64,000 nt of DNA from an uncultured Allorhizobium sp. GTDB taxonomy: Bacteria; Pseudomonadota; Alphaproteobacteria; Rhizobiales; Rhizobiaceae. The notes below the pieces were generated by a model that was not told where the DNA came from, made no database searches, and saw only the letters and a list, made by a program, of their open reading frames with translations. A program made the position numbers and the translations under genes. The DNA is taken from NCBI GenBank assembly GCA_958439205.1, contig OY288189.1, positions 3,301,001 to 3,365,000 on the forward strand. Reading direction: 5' to 3'. Below are positions 1 to 9,131 of the stretch, one piece after another (positions within the stretch are counted from its first letter, which is position 1; each line of letters starts with the position of its first letter).

Positions 1-772
1 GGCGGAACGGCGCCTGGCGGGACAGCGTCTCGATCCCATCATCGGCAACGCGATTCGATTCGTCCGGGATGACATGCGAGATTCGCACGATCGCCTCGAC
101 GAGATCGTCGATATAGGTGAAATCGCGGCTCATCTGGCCTTCGCCATAGATCTCGATCGGCTGGTCGTTGAGCATCAGATCGACGAACTTGAAGAGCGCC
201 ATGTCAGGCCGGCCCCAGGGGCCATAGACGGTGAAGAAGCGGAAGGCCGTTGTCGGCGTCTTGTAGAGATGGGCATGGGCATGCGCCATCAGCTCCATCG
301 ACTTCTTGGTGGCGGCATAGATGGTCAGCGGCTCGTCGGCCCGATCCGTCTCGCGGAATGGCACCGTCGGGTTGGCACCGTAGATCGACGAGGTGGAGGC
401 GACCATCAGGTGCTTCACCTTGTGGCGCTCGGCAAGCTCGATGATGTTGTAGGAGCCCGTGACGTTGGACGTCAGGTAGGATTGCGGATTTTCCAGGCTG
501 TAGCGCACGCCTGCCTGCGCCGCGAGGTGGATCACCACATCCGGCTTCGCCGTCGCCATGGCTTCTTCCACGGCCGCACGATCCTCCAGCATGGCGATCA
601 CGGGCCGGAAAGCCGGATACTGCGCAAGGGCTGCATGGCGCATCTGCTTGAGCTTGACGTTGTAATAAGGCGTCAGGCCGTCGAAGCCGGTGACCTCATG
701 ACCGTCGGCGAGCAGGCGACGGGCGAGATGAAAGCCGATGAAGCCGGCGGTGCCGGTGATGAAATAATGCAT
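1..772 (-). CDS. lpsL: UDP-glucuronate 4-epimerase (LpsL-type NAD-dependent epimerase), 3' end cut by window edge
   Basis: Reading leftward from an ATG at 770-772, the frame stays open to base 1. The protein starts [15 protein letters not shown], an extended-SDR Rossmann start with the GxxGxxG motif at residues 7-13. It continues with [14 protein letters not shown], typical of bacterial UDP-GlcA 4-epimerases, and later has SSIYG and YAATK (catalytic Tyr/Lys). Family knowledge: this enzyme interconverts UDP-glucuronate and UDP-galacturonate in the cytoplasm for lipopolysaccharide and exopolysaccharide. It starts 2 bases after the stop of the UDP-glucose dehydrogenase gene, so the two are very probably one operon making UDP-GlcA and then UDP-GalA. 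About 257 codons are visible and the C-terminal part is missing. The family call is firm; the substrate is inferred from similarity and the neighbour. Confidence 0.85.
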   Translation of the reverse strand, partial: MHYFITGTAGFIGFHLARRLLADGHEVTGFDGLTPYYNVKLKQMRHAALAQYPAFRPVIAMLEDRAAVEEAMATAKPDVVIHLAAQAGVRYSLENPQSYLTSNVTGSYNIIELAERHKVKHLMVASTSSIYGANPTVPFRETDRADEPLTIYAATKKSMELMAHAHAHLYKTPTTAFRFFTVYGPWGRPDMALFKFVDLMLNDQPIEIYGEGQMSRDFTYIDDLVEAIVRISHVIPDESNRVADDGIETLSRQAPFR

Positions 773-774
773 GC

Positions 775-2091
775 TCAGTTCTTTGCCTTGCGCTTGCCGA
801 TCGGGACATGGGCGAAGCCGTATTTCTCCATCTCCTCTGGCTTGTAGATGTTGCGCAGGTCGACGATGACGGGAGCCTTCATCTCCTGCTTCAGGCGGCG
901 GAAATCGAGCGCGCGGAACTCGTCCCATTCGGTGACGACGACGATCGCCTCGGCACCGGTTGCGATCTCGTAAGGATTCTTGCCGTAGGTGACGGGCCCA
1001 AGCACGGCCTTGGCCGCCTCCATGCCCTCGGGGTCGAAGACATGGACGTCGGCGCCGCCATCAAGCAGCGCCTGGATGATGGTGATGGCTGGAGCATCGC
1101 GCATGTCATCGGTATTCGGTTTGAAAGTCAGGCCGAGCACGGCGATCTTCTTGCCGCGGACATTGCCGTCACAGGCAGCGATCACCTTGCGGCCCATGGC
1201 GCGTTTGCGGTTGTCATTGATCGCGACTGTCGTCTCGATCAACCGCATCGGGCTACCGAAGTCCTGAGCCGTCTTGACCAGCGCCAGCGTGTCCTTCGGG
1301 AAGCAAGAGCCGCCATAGCCGGGGCCGGCATGGAGGAACTTGTCGCCGATGCGCTTGTCCATGCCGATGCCCTTGGCAACCTTCTGGACATCCGCGCCGA
1401 TATGTTCGCAAAGATCGGCGATCTCGTTGATGAAGGTGATTTTCATCGCGAGGAAGGCGTTGGCGGCATATTTGATCAGTTCGGACGTCCGGCGTTCGCA
1501 GAAGTAGAGCGGCGCCTCGTTGAGGTAGAGCGGGCGGTACACTTCGCGCATCAGTTCGGTGGCGCGTTCGTCGCCCGTGCCGATGACGATGCGGTCGGGA
1601 CGCTTGAAGTCGGAGATGGCCGCACCTTCGCGCAAGAATTCGGGGTTCGAGACGACGGCGATGTCCTTCTCGGGGAATTCCTCACGGAAGATGCGCTCGA
1701 TCTCGTCACCGGTCCCGACCGGTACGGTGGACTTGGTGACGACCACCGTGAAGCCGGTGACGGCAGCGGCAATCTCGCGGGCGGCGGCGTAGACGTAAGT
1801 GAGGTCGGCATGGCCGTCACCACGACGGGAGGGCGTGCCGACGGCGATGAAGACGACATCGGCATTGGCGACCGGACCTGCGAGGTCGAGCGAGAAGCTC
1901 AGGCGTCCGGACGCGCGGTTATGGGCGATAATGGCCTCAAGGCCCGGCTCAAAGATCGGCACTTCGCCGCGCTCCAGCGCCTCGACCTTCTCGGTCGACT
2001 TGTCGACACAGATCACCTCGTGACCGAAATCCGCCAGACAGGCTCCCGACACGAGGCCGACATAACCAGAACCGATCATCACAATGCGCAT
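775..2091 (-). CDS. ugd: UDP-glucose 6-dehydrogenase
   Basis: 438 residues, normal for bacterial Ugd/RkpK. It oxidises UDP-glucose twice with NAD+ to UDP-glucuronate in the cytosol. Visible signatures are the N-terminal Rossmann motif GSGYVG (residues 7-12), [11 protein letters not shown] (149-159), the substrate segment [13 protein letters not shown] holding catalytic Cys263, and the late [12 protein letters not shown] segment of the C-terminal domain. The ATG at 2091 begins [12 protein letters not shown], the expected family start. The epimerase follows after 2 bases, giving an operon for UDP-uronic acids used in polysaccharide synthesis. The rhizobial literature name is rkpK. Confidence 0.95.
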   Translation of the reverse strand: MRIVMIGSGYVGLVSGACLADFGHEVICVDKSTEKVEALERGEVPIFEPGLEAIIAHNRASGRLSFSLDLAGPVANADVVFIAVGTPSRRGDGHADLTYVYAAAREIAAAVTGFTVVVTKSTVPVGTGDEIERIFREEFPEKDIAVVSNPEFLREGAAISDFKRPDRIVIGTGDERATELMREVYRPLYLNEAPLYFCERRTSELIKYAANAFLAMKITFINEIADLCEHIGADVQKVAKGIGMDKRIGDKFLHAGPGYGGSCFPKDTLALVKTAQDFGSPMRLIETTVAINDNRKRAMGRKVIAACDGNVRGKKIAVLGLTFKPNTDDMRDAPAITIIQALLDGGADVHVFDPEGMEAAKAVLGPVTYGKNPYEIATGAEAIVVVTEWDEFRALDFRRLKQEMKAPVIVDLRNIYKPEEMEKYGFAHVPIGKRKAKN

Positions 2092-2296
2092 TCAACACCT
2101 ATATCGACCAAATATTGCACCCGAGCCCACGGCTTTGCCGGTTGTGGAGCATAAAACACGACACAGAGATGACAAACCGTGAACGCCAACAGCGTTCTGC
2201 GATGAAACTGAACAAAGTAGTCAGTTTGCCGCGCGCCGATAGCTTAAGGTGCCGATCTACCGGCCAGCTACAGATCTGTCAAAGACGCTGGAGCGC

Positions 2297-3622
2297 TCAA
2301 GTCCTGCCTTCAACGCTCGAACGCAGCCTCTGATGAGCTGCCTCATCGAGGGAAAAATTCCACATCAGGGCAATGGCTGCGAGTTTGGGGAGAATGGGCA
2401 GGAAGGCGTAGAGCGCAGTCAGCGTGGTCAGCGCCTCCGGCGTCTGGGTCGCGGTCTGGTCGCCGATGAAGCCGGCGAGATCGAGGAGCGGGAAGACGAT
2501 ACCTGCGGAAAGGGCGACCGCAAGCTTGGTGATGAAACTCCAGGCAGCGAAATAGAGGCCGGAGCGCTGTTCGCCTGACGAGACCGTATCATTGTCGATG
2601 ACATCGGCCTGGATCGCCGGGGGCAACGTCAGGTCGAAGCCGAGCAGCAAGCCGGTGACGACGCAAACGACGGTGAAGGCGAGAACATCGCCTTCACCGA
2701 GGAAACCCGCGACCGAGAAGACGGCGCAGGCCAGCATCATGGCGAAGCACCAGGCGCGGTGTTTGCCGAGGCGTTTGGCAGTTGCCACGGCCAGGGGGAC
2801 GCCTGCGATGGCGCAGAGGAAATAGGTGAAGAGCAGCGGGCCCTGCATGGCGGGAGCACCGAGGCGCTGACCGACGAAATAGATGAAAAGCGATGCCGGG
2901 ATCGCATTGGCGAAGCTGTTCAGCAGGAAGGCGGATGCGAGCCGCAGGAAGGGGCCGTTGGCGCGCAGATGGCGGAAGCCCTCCCGCAAGGACAGCTTGC
3001 GCCGGGAGAAATCCACCGGCTCAGGCACATTCGCCACGGCAAGGAGGCCGGCAAGAGGCAGGGCGACAGCGATAAAAACGGCGATCCAGGCAAGGCCATG
3101 GAAGCCGACAGCCGTGTCCAGGCCGCCGACGAAGGGGAGCGTGATGGCAATCAGCGAGCCGACGAGGGTCGCCCCTTCCCTCCAGGCGGAGAGCTTGACG
3201 CGGGCCTGGTAGCCGGTCGCGAGTTCTGCCCCCCATGCCGTGTAGGGCAGCAGCGACCAGGTGGCGCCGATGGAGAGCGCCACGCCCCAGAAGGCGAGAT
3301 AACCGATGCCGGCATCTTCGGGAGGCCAGAACAACATGAAGGCCGCGAGCGCCGTCAACGGCGTCGAGATCAGAAAGAAGAAGCGGCGGCGACCGAAGCG
3401 CGAGCGCACCCGATCGGAAAGCCAGCCGAACAGCGGATCGGTGATCGCATCGATCAGGCGGATACCGAGCAGCACGGCCCCGATCGTCGCCAGCGACATG
3501 GCGAAGTGATCGGCATAGAATGTCGGCAATACGATGTAGAAAGGAAGCGCGATCGCAGCCATGGGTATCGCCGGAAGCGCGTAAAATGCGAGGCGCGCGG
3601 AGGCCGGGGCTTGGTCTGTCAT
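2297..3622 (-). CDS. MFS transporter of the GPH (MelB-like) sugar/cation symporter family
   Basis: 441 residues from the ATG at 3622 (start MTDQAPASARLAF). An in-frame extension further upstream would overlap the DUF2256 gene and is low-complexity, so I reject it. The protein is strongly hydrophobic with about 12 predicted membrane segments. It carries the GPH signature DAITDPLFGWLSDR followed by RSRFGRRR in the first third. Family knowledge: GPH members carry glycosides or related solutes with H+ or Na+ in the inner membrane. The substrate cannot be read from sequence. It lies just downstream of the small DUF2256 gene on the same strand. Confidence 0.85.
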   Translation of the reverse strand: MTDQAPASARLAFYALPAIPMAAIALPFYIVLPTFYADHFAMSLATIGAVLLGIRLIDAITDPLFGWLSDRVRSRFGRRRFFFLISTPLTALAAFMLFWPPEDAGIGYLAFWGVALSIGATWSLLPYTAWGAELATGYQARVKLSAWREGATLVGSLIAITLPFVGGLDTAVGFHGLAWIAVFIAVALPLAGLLAVANVPEPVDFSRRKLSLREGFRHLRANGPFLRLASAFLLNSFANAIPASLFIYFVGQRLGAPAMQGPLLFTYFLCAIAGVPLAVATAKRLGKHRAWCFAMMLACAVFSVAGFLGEGDVLAFTVVCVVTGLLLGFDLTLPPAIQADVIDNDTVSSGEQRSGLYFAAWSFITKLAVALSAGIVFPLLDLAGFIGDQTATQTPEALTTLTALYAFLPILPKLAAIALMWNFSLDEAAHQRLRSSVEGRT

Positions 3623-3654
3623 GGGTTTCCGATCACTGGTGTGTCTGGAGTGGT

Positions 3655-3819
3655 CTACGGCTTGTCGGCGCTTCCGGTTTTGCCGGTTCGGCGGCATCGT
3701 TCGGAACAGTAGACGACGTTCTCCCAGTCCCGCTCCCACTTCTTGCGCCAGGCAAAGGGTTTGCGACACACGGGACAGGTTTTCTGGGGCAGATCGCCCT
3801 TGCGGATCATCTTCGGCAT
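3655..3819 (-). CDS. DUF2256 domain small zinc-ribbon-like protein
   Basis: 54 residues. The start is the ATG at 3819, preceded by a strong AGGAGG about 10 bases upstream, which excludes a longer in-frame version. The protein has a CPVCRKPF segment and a later YCSERCR segment (CxxC and CxxxC), with an aromatic/basic middle WRKKWERDW. This is the layout of DUF2256, a widespread short protein of unknown function that presumably binds one metal ion through four cysteines. It sits 32 bases upstream of the MFS gene on the same strand and may share its transcript. Confidence 0.8.
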   Translation of the reverse strand: MPKMIRKGDLPQKTCPVCRKPFAWRKKWERDWENVVYCSERCRRTGKTGSADKP

Positions 3820-3956
3820 TCGTGTGTCTTGCCTCCTGCGATCCAATTCGGATCTGAGGCCGGAGCGGATCACTTCAAGACATCCGAGCGGTTGAAGCTT
3901 GCCACCCCCTGCCCCACTTGCTAGCTCGAAACCGCAATCACGGGAGAGACATCACG

Positions 3957-4943
3957 ATGCGAGAACACAAATTCGGCCGGACGGAGTTTACCGTCAGCGA
4001 TATCGGCTTCGGCGCCTGGCAGATCGGCGGATCCTGGGGCGAAGTGTCGGAGGCCGACGGCCGCGCGGCGCTCAACGCGGCACTCGATGCGGGCATGACC
4101 TTTATCGATACGGCGGACGTCTATGGCGACGGTCGTTCGGAGAAGATCATCGCCGAGGTGCTGAAGGCGCGTGGCGGCAATCGGCCGATGGTGGCATCCA
4201 AGGCCGGTCGGAGGCTCAACCCGCATGTGGCTGATGGCTACACCAAGGCCAATATCGAGGCCTTCATTGATCGCTCGCTGAAGAACCTCGAAATCGACAG
4301 CCTTGATCTCGTGCAGCTGCACTGCCCGCCGACCGACGTCTACTATCGTCAGGAGATGTTCGAGGGGCTCGAAGAGATCCGCAAGGCCGGCAAGATCAAG
4401 CATTACGGCGTGTCGGTGGAAAAGGTCGAGGAAGCGCTGAAGGCGATCGAATATCCGGGCGTCGTCTCGGTGCAGATCATCTTCAACATGTTCCGCCAGC
4501 GCCCGGCTGCCCTCTTCTTCCAGGAAGCCAAGCGCCGCAATGTCGCTGTCATCGCGCGCGTCCCGCTGGCAAGCGGCCTCCTCTCCGGCAAGATCACGGC
4601 TGCCACGCAGTTTGCCGCCGAAGATCACCGCAACTTCAACCGCAATGGCGAAGCCTTCGATGTGGGCGAGACCTTTGCGGGCGTTCCCTTCGAGACCGGT
4701 CTCGCAGCGGTTGAGGAAGTCCGCAAGCTGGTCCCCGGGGGTGCTTCCATGGCGCAGTTCGCACTCCGCTGGATCTTGATGCACGAGGCCGTCACGGTCG
4801 TCATTCCTGGCGCCCGCAACGGCGAGCAGGCCAAGGCAAATGCTGCAGCCTCCGATCTCGCGGCTCTGTCTGCCGATGTCATGGCGGCCTCGCGCGAGGT
4901 CTATGAGCGGTTGATCGCACCGCATGTGCATCATCGCTGGTAA
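3957..4943 (+). CDS. aldo/keto reductase family oxidoreductase
   Basis: 328 residues from the ATG at 3957 (MREHKFGRTEF), which has GGGAGAG upstream; an earlier in-frame ATG lacks a ribosome binding site. The fold is an AKR (beta/alpha)8 barrel. Visible catalytic elements are the Asp in FIDTADVYGDGRSE with its Tyr, the Lys in ASKAGR and the His in LVQLHCPP. A C-terminal NADP-binding stretch VVIPGARNGEQ is present. Members reduce aldehydes and ketones or oxidise sugars with NADP(H) in the cytosol; the substrate is unknown here. It is followed by a strong bidirectional terminator shared with the convergent phytase-like gene. Confidence 0.88.
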   Translation: MREHKFGRTEFTVSDIGFGAWQIGGSWGEVSEADGRAALNAALDAGMTFIDTADVYGDGRSEKIIAEVLKARGGNRPMVASKAGRRLNPHVADGYTKANIEAFIDRSLKNLEIDSLDLVQLHCPPTDVYYRQEMFEGLEEIRKAGKIKHYGVSVEKVEEALKAIEYPGVVSVQIIFNMFRQRPAALFFQEAKRRNVAVIARVPLASGLLSGKITAATQFAAEDHRNFNRNGEAFDVGETFAGVPFETGLAAVEEVRKLVPGGASMAQFALRWILMHEAVTVVIPGARNGEQAKANAAASDLAALSADVMAASREVYERLIAPHVHHRW

Positions 4944-4963
4944 GACGCATCTGCATCGACATG

Positions 4964-5003
4964 AAAAGAGGCCGGGTGAGCGATCACCCGGCCTCTTCTG
5001 TTT
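4964..5003. terminator. bidirectional Rho-independent terminator
   Basis: Perfect 14-bp inverted repeat (4966-4979 and 4984-4997) with a GCGA loop. An A run lies on the left and TTTT on the right, so it can act on both strands. It sits between the aldo/keto reductase gene and the convergent phytase-like gene. Confidence 0.9.
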
Positions 5004-5023
5004 TACGTGCTCTGATCTTTCGA

Positions 5024-7222
5024 TCAGTTGGTACCCTGCAGGTTCACTTCCCAGAACAAGGTCTCGCCCGAGGAGTCATCCACACCGTCGTTGTCGGTCA
5101 CGGCGAAGGCCTTGCCCGAGGCGTCGAAGGCGAAGCCTTCGAGCTTGTCGACGACGTAGCCGTTCGTGGCACCCTTCAGGTCCGGAATGAAGTCGTGGAC
5201 TTCTTCCTTGGTGACCGTCGGAAGCTCTTCGCCAATCTTGCCAGGCTTCAGGTCAGCGATGGCGACGCGATAGAGCTTCTTCAGCTTGGCGTTGTCACCG
5301 ACCTGGTTGTCGCGCTCGACGATGTAGACATGGTCGCCATGGGCAGTGATTTCCGACAGGCCGACCCAACCTTCACCAGCGGCTTCCAGCGGATAACGCA
5401 CGGCGCCCCATTCCTTGGACTTCGGGTTATAGGAGAGAAGCTTGACCGAGCCCTTCTCGTCATCGCCCCATTCGCGCTGAACGGCCATCCAGAGCGTCAT
5501 GTCGTCACCGGAACCGATGGCGGTGATGCCCTCGAGGCCGAAGCGGGTCTGGCCAGCCAGCAGTTCAGCGGGGAAGCCAATCTCGGCCTTGATCTCACCC
5601 TTAGCGTCGACGTTGTAGAGACCGTGACCAACGAGCTTTGCCGCATCGCCTTCCGATGCCAACCAGAAGCCACCCTTACCGTCGAGGGTGATGCCCTCGA
5701 TGTCGAGCTTCTGGGCAGCTGCGCCACCGCGGATGATCGGCAGAGCTGAGGTGATGACGGCAGGCTTCTGCGTTGCGTCGATCGTGAAGATCGACGGCTG
5801 CATAGCGTAGAAGCTGTCATTGACGGCGTAGAGCGTGCCTGCCTTCTCGGCATCGCCGACGAGACCCGAGAGAGCGCCCCAGCCGATCGGTGCGCCATCA
5901 ACCATGGCCGACTGGATCATCGGATAGGCAGCGGTGCCTTCGCCCAGTTCATAGAGCATGACATGCGAACGCGGGCCGCCGTCTTCGCCGAGGTCAACCT
6001 CGTTGGCGGTCACCAGCAGGTTGCGCGACGGAATGGCGACGGCGCCTTCCGGCGAGACGCCCGACGGCAGAAGCTGGGTGAGTTCCGGCTCGGCGCCCGT
6101 GTCCTTGTAGACAGCGGCGATCGAAGAGCGCTCGGCAAGCACGAAGAAGTAGTTCTGGTCGCCGAAGGTTGCGGCTTCCAGGCCTTCCGGCTCGACGCCC
6201 TTGGAGCGAGCGCGCTTGTCGGGGAAATGGCCGATCTGAGCGATCGCCATTTCGAGCGAAGCGCCAGCTTCGTAAGCGACCTTGCCGGTCTTGTCGAAGA
6301 TGGTGAAACCGCGCGAACCGCCGTTCCAGTCACCTTCGTTGGCAACGACCAAGCGGTTATCGTCGAGCCACTTCACAGCGTCGGGCTCGCGCGGAACGCC
6401 TTCCTTGGTGCCTGAGAACTTCAGAGCGCCTTCCGACTTGGTGTCGATACCTTCAAGGTCGACGGTGCCGGCGGAGAAGTGGGCCTTCACATCACCCGTC
6501 TTGCCGTCAACGATGGCAATGTGGTTGTTTTCCTGCAGCGTCACGGCGATTTCGCCGAGGCTGTTGATCGCGACGAATTCCGGCTCCGGATCATCAGGGG
6601 CGACTTCGGCGAGACCGGTCAGGGTGACGCGCTTCATCGTGCCGCAATCGGCAACGCCGTCCTTCAGCGAGATGATGACGAGGTCGCCGGCCGGCATCTG
6701 TGGCAGGGCGCCGTCGTTGACCTCTTCGTCACGCTCGTTCTCAATCGCGATCGCGACGAAGGAGCCGTCCTTGGCAACGGCAACAGAATCCGGCTGACCG
6801 CCGATGTCGCAGGTGGCGTCGATCGCCTTGGAGGCGATGTCGACGACAGCGAGCTTGCCTGAGGGGCTGGTGAAGCTCTCGGACGTGTTCACGCCGACAA
6901 GAACCTTAGCTCCAGCCACGGAAACGGATGTCGGCTCGCCGTCCATTATCAGCGCGCCGGCAGCCTTCGGTGCCTTTGCGTCGGTGATGTCGATGAAGCC
7001 AATGCCGCCGAGCGGGCTGTCGGAATAGATCAGCGTGTTGCCGTCTTCCGAGGCGGTGATGATCTCGGCCGAGGTGGTGGAGAGCTTTTCCTTGTCGGCC
7101 GGCAGGTTGGTGGCGACGGGGAAAGTGGCGATGCGGTTGAAGACTTGTTCGGCAGCGGCCGGCAGGGCCACGGATGCGAAGAGCGCCGCCGTCAGGGCGA
7201 CGCGGGAGAGACCATGGGTCAT
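5024..7222 (-). CDS. secreted esterase-like activity of phytase family protein (two-propeller protein)
   Basis: 732 residues with a classic Sec signal peptide (MTHGLSRVALTAALFASVALPAAAEQ, cleavage probably after AAA). Residues from about 30 to 430 read as beta-propeller repeats of the choice-of-anchor/YVTN type (VLVGVNTSES, DSVAVAKDGSFVAIAIENE, RLVVANEGDWNGG). From about 440 to the end the sequence fits the phytase-like domain, with GALSGLVGD, LDIEGITLDGKGGFWLASEG, RFGLEGITAIG and LEGFAFDASGKAFAVTDNDG. The protein is very acidic and should be periplasmic or exported. A phosphatase or phosphodiesterase role is inferred from the family; no assay-level function is known. It stands alone, flanked by a terminator at its 3' end. 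Confidence 0.8.
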   Translation of the reverse strand: MTHGLSRVALTAALFASVALPAAAEQVFNRIATFPVATNLPADKEKLSTTSAEIITASEDGNTLIYSDSPLGGIGFIDITDAKAPKAAGALIMDGEPTSVSVAGAKVLVGVNTSESFTSPSGKLAVVDIASKAIDATCDIGGQPDSVAVAKDGSFVAIAIENERDEEVNDGALPQMPAGDLVIISLKDGVADCGTMKRVTLTGLAEVAPDDPEPEFVAINSLGEIAVTLQENNHIAIVDGKTGDVKAHFSAGTVDLEGIDTKSEGALKFSGTKEGVPREPDAVKWLDDNRLVVANEGDWNGGSRGFTIFDKTGKVAYEAGASLEMAIAQIGHFPDKRARSKGVEPEGLEAATFGDQNYFFVLAERSSIAAVYKDTGAEPELTQLLPSGVSPEGAVAIPSRNLLVTANEVDLGEDGGPRSHVMLYELGEGTAAYPMIQSAMVDGAPIGWGALSGLVGDAEKAGTLYAVNDSFYAMQPSIFTIDATQKPAVITSALPIIRGGAAAQKLDIEGITLDGKGGFWLASEGDAAKLVGHGLYNVDAKGEIKAEIGFPAELLAGQTRFGLEGITAIGSGDDMTLWMAVQREWGDDEKGSVKLLSYNPKSKEWGAVRYPLEAAGEGWVGLSEITAHGDHVYIVERDNQVGDNAKLKKLYRVAIADLKPGKIGEELPTVTKEEVHDFIPDLKGATNGYVVDKLEGFAFDASGKAFAVTDNDGVDDSSGETLFWEVNLQGTN

Positions 7223-7322
7223 CGGGAAACCTCCAGTATCCAGAAATGGAACAGGAGGTTTCTGAGCCAGTCCGATGACAGTCGGATGACAGCACGATGT
7301 CGATCCGACTTTTCCCTGCTGA

Positions 7323-8222
7323 TCAGGCTGTCGATGCTTCCTTGCCCGCCTCGCGCAGCATCAGAAAGAGCGACGCACCGAGGATCAGAAGCGCACCCAG
7401 CCACAGATAGCCGCTCGGTGCGTAGCCGAAGACGATCCAGCCGGCGAAGACATTGAGTGGCAGTTTCAGGTCGTCAAACGGCTGCACATAGGCCGCATCG
7501 GCAGCGTTGTAGGCAAGCGTCAGCAGATACTGGCCGAGGGCTGTGAGGAGGCCTGCGCCCAGAAGCAGCCAGAGTGTCAGCCCCTCCGGCACGACGAAGC
7601 CACCCGCGACCGCCAGGCCGGCATTGATCGGGGTCAGCAGCACCAGAAGCCAGACGGTGACGGTTTCCGGCGCCTCGTAATGGGTGAGGTTCTTCATGAT
7701 CAGCGACGAGCCACCCCAGAGCAGCGCGGAGAGCACCGGCAGGAGGGCTGCCAGGGTGAACGTGTCCGACCATGGTTGGAGGATGATCATCGCACCGACA
7801 AAGCCCGTCAGCGTCGCCAGCCAGCGGTCGCGACCGACTGTTTCGCCGAGGAAGAGGCGTGCGCCGATGATGATGAAGAAGGGCGAGGTCATGACAAGCG
7901 CGATGGCCTGCCAGATCGGCACAGTGGCGAGGCCCGTCACCCAGGCCTGAACGCCGAAGGCGGCGAGCAGGACGCGCAGGATGTGGCGGACCGGATAAGC
8001 GGTCTTCATGGCGCGGAGGCCAAGCCGGAAGAGCAGCGGAAGAGAGAGGACGAGAGCGAAGCCATATTGCCAGAAGGCGGTCGAGGCCGGCGGAAAGCCG
8101 AGCGTCATCGAGAGCCACTGGGTGACGACATTGAGAATGGCAAAGGCAACGCCTGCCAAAACCATAAATCCGGCACCGACAACGGCCCGGGAGCGCAGAA
8201 TAGAAACCGAGCTCTGATTCAT
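7323..8222 (-). CDS. ribN: EamA-family riboflavin transporter, RibN type, under an FMN riboswitch
   Basis: 299 residues from the ATG at 8222 (MNQSSVSILRSRAV), with AAGGA about 8 bases upstream. A longer frame would read through the riboswitch leader and is rejected. The protein has about ten hydrophobic helices in two EamA repeats (FAILNVVTQWLSMTLGFPP early, LLLGAGLLTALGQYLLTLAY late). The decisive context is an FMN aptamer in its leader. Family knowledge: RibN proteins described in Rhizobium and Vibrio import riboflavin and are commonly preceded by this riboswitch. Expression should fall when FMN is plentiful. The transporter class is certain; riboflavin as substrate is inferred from riboswitch plus family. 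Confidence 0.85.
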   Translation of the reverse strand: MNQSSVSILRSRAVVGAGFMVLAGVAFAILNVVTQWLSMTLGFPPASTAFWQYGFALVLSLPLLFRLGLRAMKTAYPVRHILRVLLAAFGVQAWVTGLATVPIWQAIALVMTSPFFIIIGARLFLGETVGRDRWLATLTGFVGAMIILQPWSDTFTLAALLPVLSALLWGGSSLIMKNLTHYEAPETVTVWLLVLLTPINAGLAVAGGFVVPEGLTLWLLLGAGLLTALGQYLLTLAYNAADAAYVQPFDDLKLPLNVFAGWIVFGYAPSGYLWLGALLILGASLFLMLREAGKEASTA

Positions 8223-8357
8223 GTCATTTTTCCTTAATCCAAAGGACCAACACAAATCAGGACAGATGAGGACGATAAGACCGGCCCCGAACGGGGAACG
8301 GCAGCACGTAGCAGCGCCTACACCGGATTCGAGGATCCGACGAAGGTGCAGCCTGAC

Positions 8358-8507
8358 CTCATTCTCTTTCATCCGGACTTTAACCGTCGGCTCCGGAGTT
8401 GCACCGGATCTGCTGACCCTGCCCTCCCTTTCAGGAGAACAGGCGCTCGCGGGCTTGGGGTTACCCCTTTACCGCCGGTGGGGAGTTTCACCCCGCCCTG
8501 AGAACGA
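8358..8507 (-). promoter_or_regulatory. FMN riboswitch (RFN element)
   Basis: Read on the minus strand, the segment contains the hallmark blocks of the RFN element in order: TTCTCAGGGCGGGGTGAAA, TCCCCACCGGCGGTAA, the variable arm, CCTGAAAGG-like and GGTCAGCAGATCCGGTG, then AGTCCGGATG with AGAGAATG closing the basal helix. The aptamer ends about 135 bases before the ribN start codon. No clear terminator with a T run lies between aptamer and gene; only a CCCCGTTCGGGG hairpin is seen, so the expression platform (translation or transcription) is unresolved. Confidence 0.95.
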
Positions 8508-8565
8508 ATGCCGGGCAATCCGGCGCAATAGAAATATGACAGCCCATGCTGCAGCGCAAGAGCGC

Positions 8566-8597
8566 AAAAAGAAAGCCCGGCACGGGGCCGGGCTCAC
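8566..8597 (-). terminator. Rho-independent terminator of hupB
   Basis: On the minus strand an AGCCCGGC / GCCGGGCT stem with a five-base loop is followed by TTTCTTTTT. It lies about 50 bases beyond the HU stop codon. Confidence 0.85.
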
Positions 8598-8649
8598 CAG
8601 AGATGTCAGCTGACCATCGGCACCGAAGGGTGGCGACGGTCACGACGGA

Positions 8650-8925
8650 TCAGCTGTTGACAGCGTCCTTCAGGCCCTTGCCGGCCGTGAACTTCGGAAC
8701 GTTACGAGCCGGGATATCGACTTCAGCGCCGGTGGACGGGTTGCGGCCCTTGGAGGCTTCGCGACGGGCGACGGTGAAGGCGCCGAAGCCAGCGAGACGA
8801 ATGTCGCCGCCGTTCTTCAGTTCAGCCTGGACCGTTTCAAAAACGGCATCAACGGCAGAGGCTGCGTCAGCCTTGGTGAGGCCAGCCTTCTCGGCGACCG
8901 CGGATACGAGTTCGTTCTTGTTCAT
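8650..8925 (-). CDS. hupB: DNA-binding protein HU
   Basis: 91 residues, the usual HU length, from the ATG at 8925 with AGGGTGG upstream. The sequence MNKNELVSAVAEKAGLTKADA forms the helical dimerisation part. GRNPSTGAEVDIPA is the conserved DNA-intercalating arm with its proline, and FTAGKGLKDAVN is the C-terminal helix. HU bends and compacts DNA in the nucleoid as a dimer. It lies directly downstream of lon on the same strand, an arrangement common in proteobacteria, with a terminator-like hairpin between them, so it is probably transcribed separately. Confidence 0.96.
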   Translation of the reverse strand: MNKNELVSAVAEKAGLTKADAASAVDAVFETVQAELKNGGDIRLAGFGAFTVARREASKGRNPSTGAEVDIPARNVPKFTAGKGLKDAVNS

Positions 8926-9056
8926 GTTTCCACCCTTTCTGATTGGTATGAAACGACTCAAATGATTAAGTCGGGCGGAGAATACGAAAGCTTCTGCCCT
9001 TCGCAACTCAAAAGCACCCGAAAGCCCCGGAAAACAAGCCTTTTAAGCGGCTTTTC

Positions 9057-9091
9057 ACAAAAAAGGCTGGCAAAAATGCCAGCCTTTTTGT
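9057..9091. terminator. terminator after lon
   Basis: 11-bp perfect stem (9062-9072 with 9077-9087) and a four-base loop, with A and T runs on either side, about 45 bases beyond the lon stop. The symmetry allows use on both strands, but only lon ends here. Confidence 0.85.
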
Positions 9092-9131
9092 CGGTTTTGG
9101 AGCTTTGTGGCTCACTTATGGCAGAATTGCC

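Noticed and set aside
808-2154. Long plus-strand frame antisense to ugd
   Set aside because: Shadow of the strongly supported dehydrogenase; composition is non-protein-like and there is no start site context.
8222-8357. Classic transcription terminator downstream of the FMN aptamer
   Set aside because: Only a CCCCGTTCGGGG hairpin without a T run is present, so the control mode of the riboswitch is left open rather than called.
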